64,000 nucleotides of DNA from Timema cristinae. Taxonomy: Eukaryota; Arthropoda; Insecta; Phasmatodea; Timematidae. Position numbers and translations under genes: made by a program. Each line of letters begins with the position of its first letter. The stretch's first letter is position 1. The notes under the pieces are model-generated. The model saw nothing but the letters and a program-made list of their open reading frames with translations, was not told the origin of the DNA and made no database searches. Below, one piece after another: positions 56,831-64,000 of this stretch. The stretch spans positions 38,085,407 through 38,149,406 of the forward strand of contig JBCFYV010000012.1 in the NCBI GenBank assembly GCA_039000515.1, in the 5' to 3' direction.

Positions 56831-56832
56831 TA
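56650..56832 (+). mobile_element. SINE-B, 5' truncated, with (TAA)n
   Basis: Starts in the body ('gtgagtaatgccagttctcc') and ends with the shared tail (small deletion before 'cgaacccgaacgggtagtaa') and about 16 TAA units. Confidence 0.92.
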
Positions 56833-56834
56833 AT

Positions 56835-57740
56835 GAAAATGATTGATAATATAAAAATAATAATACCCAATAAAATTATATAATAAATAATAATATAATT
56901 AATAATTAATAATAATAATAAATGGAAGCCATAGTAGTCTGCATCTACCACTTTTGAAAATATCATCAATACCTATAAAACAACACTAGTAAAATACTAA
57001 AATTTTATCAATGTTGACCGCAAAAAAAAAAGCACTAGATTAAAACTAAATCTTTTTATTATAAAAGGCAAGTTTTCACCGGAATTAACGATAAGTTAGA
57101 AAGCATCAGCGCGAGTGAAAATAAAACCAAGGGTCTAAAAAACCTCTTTAGTACCAAAGAACGTAAGATAGCAAAACACAGACAATAGCAGTCGACATCA
57201 GCTTGCGGTAGGTTTGGTAGTTCTGATATTATCCGTAGCGCTGGAGTGTAAATGACGTCATACATGGAGGTATCCTTTATTACTAGTTTAACGTCTCGTA
57301 AGCACGATAACAGAAAGATAATAACAGAACATTAAAGTGAACCGTAAACGGAGAGGTGAATGCGTAAGGAATATTCGAGTAAACCCAAATGAATAGGTGT
57401 GACATCATTCTCTTACGTGTCTTTTGAGACCGATATGAAGGAAAGGAAGAGAGTGAAGGGCTAGGAGCACCATATAATAGTAAAAGAGTAGATTAAACTG
57501 AAGTGGTTGGCATGTGTGTCTGAAATAAAAATTGGGATGTATTGCGCGTGGTCTCCATTTCACCCTTAAAAGATATAGATTGGAGAGAGAAAAATTATAT
57601 CCCAGGGCGCTAGCTTAAAGTAGGGATTGTAAAAATAAACATGAAACAACCTTGATTTACAAATTAAGGGTTTCAGACTATAATGAATCCATAATTCACT
57701 AAAAAATAAACAATTATTTTTAAAACGAACATTTTATTGT
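56835..57740. other. Unassigned sequence
   Basis: AT-only text to 56925, then unassigned. TGACGTCA at 57253 is a lone octamer. Confidence 0.4.
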
Positions 57741-57747
57741 GTGTGTA

Positions 57748-57785
57748 CACCACTTAGTCCTACTACCCGTTTGGCTATTTATACC
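57748..57785 (-). mobile_element. Shared SINE tail fragment
   Basis: 'ttagtcctactacccgtttg' resembles the inverted tail; nothing follows. Confidence 0.5.
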
Positions 57786-57827
57786 ACGATTTTGTCAGGA
57801 AGCCCGTAAGGTCTTTTTTTTTTTTTT

Positions 57828-58354
57828 TAGAATCACGTCCAACTACCCAGCCGGATTATACGTATATGCACTAACTACGCTAATGGCTTTAGGGATAAGT
57901 AAAGTTATATGTATATGGTAGGTGACCTGGTGGTCTAGGGGTAAGGTGTCGGACTTCTGTGCTGGCGGCCGGGGTTCAATCCTCGGTCCCGGCAAAGATT
58001 TATCTGATTACCAAACCCTTCCTTCACCCTGACAAGACATCTTGTGAATGTGGGGAATGCCAGGCCTCCACCGTGGTTCGGATTCCACGTTAAACTGTAG
58101 GTCCTCATTTCATCTCACAATCACCCTACCATTACACATTAGCGTAAGTGCGTATAACCCGAATGGGTAGTAAGACGCGGTGCTAATAATAATATATGTA
58201 TATGAAGTGTACCCGCATTTGCATAGGGGAAGAGTGAAAAACCATTTTGGAATAAATACAAGTACACTCACAAATATTCAAACTTCGATCTCCCCTTCAT
58301 CGGCAGTCTAGTCTACTGCGAGAGTTGCGCCTTAGATTATGCAGCCACCGAAGT
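57828..58354 (-). mobile_element. SINE-A2 split by a SINE-B
   Basis: The tail and start of the body lie at 57828-57917; the remaining body, B box ('aatattcaaacttcgatctc') and head ('gcagccaccgaagtgg') lie at 58193-58354. The SINE-B at 57918-58192 sits between them. Confidence 0.9.
57918..58192 (+). mobile_element. SINE-B with perfect 12-bp duplication
   Basis: Complete, low divergence. The 12-mer tatatgtatatg flanks it at 57906-57917 and 58193-58204. Orientation is opposite to the host SINE-A2. Confidence 0.97.
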
Positions 58355-58367
58355 GGTATTTTGGTAT

Positions 58368-58422
58368 GATAAAATGCCTTCCAAACCGGATTTACTACTA
58401 CCATTTTGGAAGGTATTTTATC
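58368..58422. repeat. Near-perfect short hairpin
   Basis: 'gataaaatgccttccaaa' pairs with 'ttttggaaggtattttatc' across an 18-base loop, with one mismatch. A related inverted pair ('attttggta'/'taccaaaat') lies outside it (58357 and 58483), so it may be the core of a small foldback element. Confidence 0.75.
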
Positions 58423-58519
58423 CTTTAGACTACTATACGAGTACAGTAGGATTCTGGTAGGAAATTCCAGAACCGACATTCTACCAAAATCGGGGTATAT
58501 AATGCCTATAATATATACC

Positions 58520-58775
58520 TACACTATTGGAGTAAGATATGGGGTGAGTAGAATTTAGAGGAAGTAAACCAGCATTTTCTTAGAGGAGAATGGGGAGACC
58601 TTAGGAAATAAATACACACGGCAGGATGAAACTTGTTCTCCCAGTCACCAGAAAACCATACAAGACGAGACTCAGGCCTTTGTACCATTGTACGAGTACA
58701 CTAGGACAGGATTGAAACCCAGATCTCTCAGTTACAGTAAACTATACAAGACGAGACTGATGCCTTCGAGCTTGT
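58520..58775 (-). mobile_element. SINE-A2 with duplicated head
   Basis: Body ('aatttagaggaagtaaacca') and head ('aaccatacaagacgagactc') at 58520-58680, then a second head with B box ('aggattgaaacccagatctc') and 'actatacaagacgagactga' at 58700-58775. The same head appears twice in tandem. Confidence 0.75.
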
Positions 58776-58858
58776 GACAAAGGAGTTGGTAGTGCGTATA
58801 GTGGAATTGAGCTTATTTTTATTTGTACATATTTTAAAACAGTGGCTATAAACAATCT

Positions 58859-59002
58859 AATTTAAGAGGTAGGAACTAGGGAAAGGTAATTTCGAGGAAG
58901 TTCACCTTCATCATCGGGGGAAGTGGATAGGAAACCATTCGGCCGAGTTTTGAGCCCAAACTGAGAACAGTGCGAGTCTAACGCTTTAGATCACGGGGGT
59001 GA
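58859..59002 (-). mobile_element. SINE-A2, partial
   Basis: Body ('gtggataggaaaccattcgg') and head ('gcgagtctaacgctttagat') on the minus strand; no tail. Confidence 0.65.
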
Positions 59003-59086
59003 ATTCAAAGAGTGGAGTAATAAGGGAAAAGATGGTGAAGATAAATTTAAAAACAATGCATAGTTTAGGTGTTGCCTACCCACCCA

Positions 59087-59285
59087 CACTCATGGTCACG
59101 TGGTCTAAGACATCAAGCTATAAATATACAGAATTGTGGGATGGGATTAGGTGGAGGTCAAAGCTCGAATCTTGGTTGGCTGTATTTGAAGGGTTGATTT
59201 TCTACATGTAATCTATCACCTTCCTTATTCTATCTCCCATGGCTTATCAAAATACACTCCCAATACTTACCCATTAGATTAAGCC
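59087..59285 (+). mobile_element. SINE-A2, tail decayed
   Basis: Head 'atggtcacgtggtctaagac', B box 'aaagctcgaatcttggttgg', body and loss of most of the tail. Confidence 0.7.
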
Positions 59286-59289
59286 GTTA

Positions 59290-59895
59290 AAATCCGAGTG
59301 TTAAACGAACTCTAAAAAACATTCACAGTGTTGAAGACATAATAAAAATCCTTTGTATTGAACTTAGAGAATATTCTTAAAATATTGATAGTTTTAAAAT
59401 ACCGCCAATTAGAAAGTTGATCCATCTAATTTTAGAAAAGGCCGAGTCAATATATATTTTGTAGTCGGCTAACCATTTTGATGTTAATTTTGCTTATGTT
59501 ACCTTCAAGTTTAAATAAATATATAAAACACACATTTACAAAATGTTATTTCGTAAACAACACACAATCCCTGTCGGTAATAAAATACCAAACACAGTAA
59601 AACATTTTTGTTTCTACAAAATAAAATGGCTTTTACTGTTTGATATATATTTGCCTTTTCATTCATTATTTCTCTCTATCTTCTTCCTTCTCTTTCTCTA
59701 TACATTGTATACATTTTTAAGGCTTGGTATCAACAAATAATTCACATTTTGTTCAGATGAAACACGAAAAGCTATAAAAGAGTTTCCTTTTATGTGGAGT
59801 TTTATTACACGCTTCGCCAAAGATAATTGATATAACAAACAACCCGGTTAGTTTTCTTTGGGTAGAAAGGTCGAGTGTGCTCAAAATTTTGTAAC
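59290..59895. other. Unassigned AT-rich stretch
   Basis: A 65-codon frame near 59543-59740 is hydrophobic at its end but not recognised. Confidence 0.4.
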
Positions 59896-59904
59896 CGCTC
59901 CGTC

Positions 59905-60053
59905 GGTCACACAGTTTAATGCGTCAAGTTCACAATAGACTGGTTCATAGGTAACGGGGAGGTCAAGGGTTGAATCTTGATCGAGTGGACTGGAATTGGT
60001 TTTTCATTTTGATTTTCCCCATCTTATTTCTATGCTAATGCAGGTGCATTAGT
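59905..60053 (+). mobile_element. SINE-A2, partial
   Basis: Head ('cggtcacacagtttaatgcg'), B box ('aagggttgaatcttgatcg') and part of the body. It resembles the fragment at 338-450. Confidence 0.6.
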
Positions 60054-60182
60054 AGTGGGCATGATCAATTAGAACTGTGAAATAATCTTTCATATAGGTA
60101 AATTATTGTAATATCAGCTGTTGTGAGGCAAACATGATCGTGTTCAAATCCATCTGGTCACTATTAAGGTTTTGTCATTATC

Positions 60183-60195
60183 AGGTCATTGACCC
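60183..60195. promoter_or_regulatory. Nuclear-receptor IR-1 motif, site 1
   Basis: aggtcattgaccc is an inverted repeat of AGGTCA-type half-sites with one base between, the layout of ecdysone-receptor-type elements (RGKTCANTGAMCY). Motif match only. Confidence 0.3.
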
Positions 60196-60270
60196 TAATC
60201 CTGCCCATTTTGCCCCATAATTGCGCAATAGATGTTCGTTCGCTGCCAGGTCAAAACTTTTTCCCACCAG

Positions 60271-60283
60271 AGGTCATTGACCC
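60271..60283. promoter_or_regulatory. Nuclear-receptor IR-1 motif, site 2
   Basis: The same 13 bases recur 88 bases downstream of site 1, and a lone half-site 'aggtcaaa' lies between them. The repetition may reflect local duplication instead of selection. Confidence 0.3.
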
Positions 60284-60339
60284 ATTTGATCGTGCTTAAT
60301 CGTACTCATTTGATTTTTTTTATGGGTGAGTGTACCTAT

Positions 60340-60600
60340 TTTCTTTTGTGTGCCTAATTGGTTTTTATTTTTATATGTGTACCCCATTTGTTTTTGTTTT
60401 TTTATGTGTGCCCCATTGGTTTGAATCCATGGAAGTAATTTGGTGTGGGTGAGTGTGCCTCATTGGTTTGGTGTAGGAGAGTGTGTCCCGTTGGATCGAA
60501 TGCCTGGGGAGGATTTTGGTGTGGGTTTTATGGGGGAGTGTGGCCCACTGTATTGAATCCTTGTGGTTGGTGTTTCTTTGTTTCGAATCCACCACTTCCA
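60340..60600 (+). repeat. Degenerate G/T-rich repeat array
   Basis: Variants of 'gtgtgccccattggtttgaa' and 'gaatccatggaagtaatttggtg' recur at uneven spacing of roughly 40-60 bases ('gtgtgcctcattggtttggt', 'gtgtgtcccgttggatcgaa', 'gtgtggcccactgtattgaa'). Confidence 0.65.
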
Positions 60601-60744
60601 TTTTATCGGTCAGTGGCCTTATTACCTAGAGCGCGTGCCCGGAATCCTCTATCGATGAAAGTTACAAATAGACTGAGAGATATCTGATCAGTTCTCCTAC
60701 CCAGAATGCCGCAACTTTGATGACGTAAGAATCTATTAATGTAA

Positions 60745-61206
60745 ATGTCGCGACCTCGCGACGTAAGATTATATTTCTGGACTCACACCTGGTGTCATGG
60801 TGCCAGCTTGACATGTCGATACAGGAATATGCTACGGGTGATGACTCATACCTTGCACCAGATTAGTGAGGTGACTTGTCAAAACAGGAATAAACCAAGG
60901 GGGTACGTATCGGCTAAAAGGGGAACAGAATTGCGCGAGAGGTGCGTCTTCTACCAAAAGGGGAAAAAACTGAGCAAAAGGAGGGCATGTTTGATCGAAA
61001 ATGGTACCTGCTTGATCAAAAGGGGAACAATACTGCGCAATAGGGGTGCGTCTTCGACCAAAAGGGGAACAAAACTGAGTAAAGGAATGGCATGTTTAAC
61101 CAAAAAGGGAACAAAACCGAACCAAAGGAGTATGTGGTTTACCAAAAGAGGAACGGGATGGCGCAATAGGGGTACGTGTTCGACCAACGTGCCAGGGTTT
61201 CTATAG
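60745..61206 (+). other. 153-codon ORF spanning a 42-bp array
   Basis: The longest frame in the window. Its second half consists of 14-residue repeats (42 bp is a multiple of three, so the frame stays open) of the type KRGTKLSKxxACLTK. Lys and Arg rich, no recognised domain, no signal peptide. An open frame is expected wherever a stop-free 42-bp unit is repeated, so coding is doubtful. Confidence 0.15.
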
Positions 61207-61576
61207 AGTTGAAATCTTGTCAGTGACTGAGCGCTCTGTCATCCCCACTTCCCCTACTCACAGCTCTGATTATCTATGGAAATATGACTCACCCCAGACG
61301 ACAGATTGGCGCTCGACATGTCGATACAGGAATAGGCTATGGCTGATGGTGAAAATTAACACGACAGGTTATGGACCCTGTTCGCACCTGTCAAAGTTAT
61401 CTTACTGCCAAATATCGATGTAGCATTCTGCTTCTTGAGGGACCCTGAATGTTCATACCAAATACTGTTGCTAGAGGGCCCCTGATTGCGCATATATTTA
61501 TTGACGTCATCTTGAATCTAGCATAGGACGCAAGTCTGCCAACGGGTTGGTGGGCAGACACGTCGATACAGGAATA
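60807..61576 (+). repeat. Four spaced copies of a 20-bp motif
   Basis: 'gacatgtcgatacaggaata' occurs at 60810, in altered form at about 60873 ('cttgtcaaaacaggaata'), at 61315, and as 'gacacgtcgatacaggaata' at 61557. Each is followed by a 'gctacgggtgatg'- or 'gctatggctgatg'-like text. Spacings are irregular, so it is a dispersed local repeat around the 42-bp array. Confidence 0.8.
60905..61190 (+). repeat. 42-bp degenerate minisatellite
   Basis: The core 'accaaaaggggaacaaaact' recurs near 60914, 60955, 61017, 61058, 61099 and 61141, alternating with 'gcgcaataggggtgcgtctt'-like and 'gagcaaaaggagggcatgtt'-like linkers. That alternation suggests an older two-unit (84-bp) order. Confidence 0.8.
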
Positions 61577-61676
61577 AGCCTTGGGCTACCATGAAAAAAA
61601 AAATTCATATGCACCGTTTAAAATAGATCGTGATGGCAATTTCTGTATACTCTCCATTTACCCTGAAAAGTAGCAG

Positions 61677-61757
61677 TCTTACCTTGACGTATTACACTAT
61701 GGCCCTATCTTATAATCTACACCAAAGTGGACTAGTGCAAGGTAAACAAAGGTTACC
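61677..61757 (-). repeat. Dispersed repeat R1, copy 2
   Basis: The reverse complement matches 42402-42495, including the 21-base core, 'gtcaag' and the 'ggtaacctt' block. Confidence 0.75.
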
Positions 61758-61921
61758 TCCGATAGTTGGTAGTATTTTAGCCACGTTCATTTGACTGTGA
61801 GATACTTCCACCCAAAAACTTCATCATAAATTGTCTTGAGGAATAAAACTGCATTGAAAATCATTAATGTTAAGTTGCATTTCATCCTTAACATTCATAT
61901 GCATTTCTTACTTAACACTCA

Positions 61922-62062
61922 TATCGGTGGTTACATAGTCTAACGTTCCTGGCTTAACCCGTGATGGAGAGTTCGGCAGGATTTGAACCTTTGTCAGGCA
62001 TGTAAGATTTGCATTTACTAAATATTTTCCCACTCTCCATCAACGTAAATCTCACATAAGAA
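61922..62062 (+). mobile_element. SINE-A2, tail missing
   Basis: Head 'tcggtggttacatagtctaa', B box 'aggatttgaacctttgtcag', body ('ttcccactctccatcaacgt'). Confidence 0.65.
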
Positions 62063-62064
62063 TA

Positions 62065-62450
62065 GCATTGATCAGTTGAGTATCAGGAAATATTATTTTG
62101 AAAGGATTGAAGGGCTAACTATGATATTTTGGTCCATAGAGGTTTATAATTTGTTACACTATTAACTCTGGTAGGACCAGCCATTTTCATTGAGTTGAAT
62201 CATGTAACTTGGGCTCTCATCACGGAGCTAACCAGGACAGTTCAGCGTGATTGGTATTCCATAAAGTTTTTCAAGCACAATTTTTGACTCCACATTACAT
62301 TAATTCTAAACTTGTTAAAAAAATATGGTGGATCTTTTAACAAAGACACAAACTTGATTTGTTGTCATTTATGTTTATATATTCCTTAAATATCAAAATA
62401 TTATCAATTTTAGTAGGGCTACACCCCATTTAAAAAATAATTAAGACCTA
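62065..62450. other. Unassigned sequence
   Basis: No assignment. Confidence 0.4.
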
Positions 62451-62452
62451 TA

Positions 62453-62525
62453 CCGGTGGTGACGTGGTATAAAGCGGTCTATCCCTTGGTTTAAATCTGT
62501 TTACATCGGGGTTTAGCATCTAGAA
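62453..62525 (+). mobile_element. SINE-A2 head fragment
   Basis: 'ccggtggtgacgtggtataa' matches the A2 A box region; the B box is poor. Confidence 0.5.
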
Positions 62526-62529
62526 AACT

Positions 62530-62890
62530 TACCGGAAATAATTTCATGTCAATTCATATGGTCTAAAGATATCAATTTGGATATATATTAGCAATACCTA
62601 TAAAATAACATTAATAAATAATACAATGTTATCTCTGTAGAGTGTAGATATAGCCTTCTTAAAACAAATAATGTAGTCTTTGAATAGGTCCCAAAATAAT
62701 CTAAAAAAATAAGTTTCGGAGCTGTCTTTTTTATAATAAATACCACAGTTGAAAGATATTTCCTTTCTAGTAGTCGGTACCCTTAATTATCTTAACTCAA
62801 TTATAGGAAAAACAACCCATAAAAACCATCACTAAGATCAATGGTTCACCACTTAGCGAACCGAAAGATTAAAATTTAACTTGATAAATT
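62530..62890. other. Unassigned AT-rich stretch
   Basis: No assignment. Confidence 0.4.
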
Positions 62891-62894
62891 CTTT

Positions 62895-62970
62895 GGTTTC
62901 TACTGACAATCGAACCGAAGACATTTTGATCCGTAAGCAGACTCACTACCAATTGGTCTCAGGAACCAAA
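62895..62970 (-). mobile_element. tRNA-like head, family unclear
   Basis: On the minus strand 'cttcggttcgattgtcag' is B-box-like and 'gagaccaattggtagtgagt' A-box-like, at tRNA-like spacing. No body is recognised. Confidence 0.35.
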
Positions 62971-62974
62971 TGAA

Positions 62975-64000
62975 AGAAATTTTATTATGCCTTATTTAGA
63001 ATGATTGATACTCTGTAAATGGTAAATGAACACAGAAAATTTTTCCAGGCGTTATTTAACAAAGACTGAACATTTTCTTAGCTAATCATATTATTAATAA
63101 AAAATACATCAATTTTGTCCCGTATTTTTTAACGAGAGGTGTACCATATTGTGCATTTAAGGATATAATAAAGCAATTTGATTGTTTTATTTTTCTCTAG
63201 AACGTTCGGTTAAGATACCAAATAACGCCATCAACATTTTTGTGTCTTCAATAAAGTGTCCGACTTTGTTGCTGTGTTTTAGCGTATCTAAAATGATGAC
63301 GATATAGGCTATATAATGTTACAGTGGCAATAGTTAAGGAGCTGCAAATGACAACGCTAAAGGTTTTTTTTAAGTTCCAAAACACATCATTTCTCTTTTA
63401 ATTATCAAAGGTTAGTAGAAAATCAAATCAACGCTCCATGTATCTTGTAAGATATTATCCTTAATTTTGATGACTGAACTTTGGCCCAATTGTGACGGGC
63501 CCTAAGTCTAGAACCCTTTACAACAATGGATTATACAAACATTCAAGTTTCCTAGATATTTTCCCTATTACCATCTAAAAACACCAATGACAATATGTTT
63601 CTACCTACTATGATATCTACTTATGTGAAATACATTTGGTTGTAAGCACAGTCTTATTAAACTCATGAGCCTATGGCATATTTACATGACCTATTTGATT
63701 CTACCCACTCTTTCAACTTTAGTGAAGACTTGAGGCGAAAGCAGGAACGTCATATGCAAGCGCATTAAGCTCCCCACTACAATCTACTCTTCTAGCAGAG
63801 AGAAGAATGCATCACGGGATCGACTCCCATTTCTCTACTAAACTGGAACGACGCGTGAGGGAATAATACTTATCCTTCCCCACCCCTCCTTCGCCCTCTA
63901 TTTGTATCATATACATTTGGATGTTCACCCCAATAAATGTAACTTATTATTTAATAATCGACCGAATAAGACACGCTGATATGTTTGAACACATTCGCCT
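62975..64000. other. Unassigned sequence to window end
   Basis: Unique-looking, AT-rich sequence without repeats that I can name and without a long ORF. 63720-63900 is GC-richer and non-repetitive. Confidence 0.45.

Noticed and set aside
56745..56969. Leu/Ile-rich, membrane-like ORF on the minus strand
   Set aside because: It is made by (TAA)n and AT-only sequence, not a membrane protein.

Overview
The window looks like gene-poor nuclear DNA of an invertebrate animal. An arthropod is plausible, but nothing in the sequence fixes the phylum. It is AT-rich and full of microsatellites. I find no open reading frame that I recognise as an intact host gene, no true tRNA or rRNA gene, and no bacterial signal such as ribosome binding sites or operons. 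Most of what can be explained is transposable-element sequence, so the window is best read as intergenic or long-intron DNA.

The commonest elements are tRNA-derived SINEs. I use working names. SINE-A1 and SINE-A2 have two tRNA-like heads (A1 near 'gtagttagctaacgcgct', A2 near 'catggtctaaggcgctactc') on one shared body. SINE-B has a Glu/Gly-like head followed by a different body. A1, A2 and B all end in the same 3' tail, read on the plus strand as 'gcgtataacccgaacgggta' then 'gtaagacgcggtgctaa' and a (TAA)n run. SINE-C and SINE-D have other heads and bodies and share a second tail ('gaaagtgcacgttaaatacc' then AAATA repeats). Some C copies (called C2) carry a third 3' end. Several copies have clear target-site duplications, and some are inserted in one another.

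DNA transposons form the second layer. Six hAT-like non-autonomous elements have 8-bp duplications of graded quality: about 3.9-5.4 kb (weak), 14.4-15.3 kb, 20.8-21.3 kb, 33.0-33.8 kb (perfect 8/8), 36.1-39.3 kb and 44.1-44.6 kb. A PIF/Harbinger-like element at 4.2-5.3 kb has TAA duplications and an internal 35-bp minisatellite, and lies inside the first hAT candidate. There is a Helitron-like 5' end near 28.6 kb, long foldback palindromes at 2.7-2.9 and 5.7-6.0 kb, and an unnamed family (family H) near 32-34, 36-38 and 43.7-45.1 kb. A decayed LINE reverse-transcriptase fragment lies at 10.3-10.5 kb.

The third layer is tandem repeats. The largest is about 2.75 kb of a 68-bp monomer at 22.9-25.6 kb with a visible six-monomer (408-bp) higher-order period. 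Others are a 35-bp array at 4.25-4.75 kb, a 37-bp array at 6.3-6.5 kb, a 726-bp segmental duplication at 50.1-51.0 kb, and a relatively GC-rich degenerate array at 60.2-61.6 kb that is the least explained part. Possible regulatory motifs are a perfect palindromic RFX X-box at 27.7 kb and two inverted-repeat-1 nuclear-receptor-type sites at 60.2 kb; both are motif matches only. Some boundaries of degenerate SINE copies are good to only about 10-20 bases.
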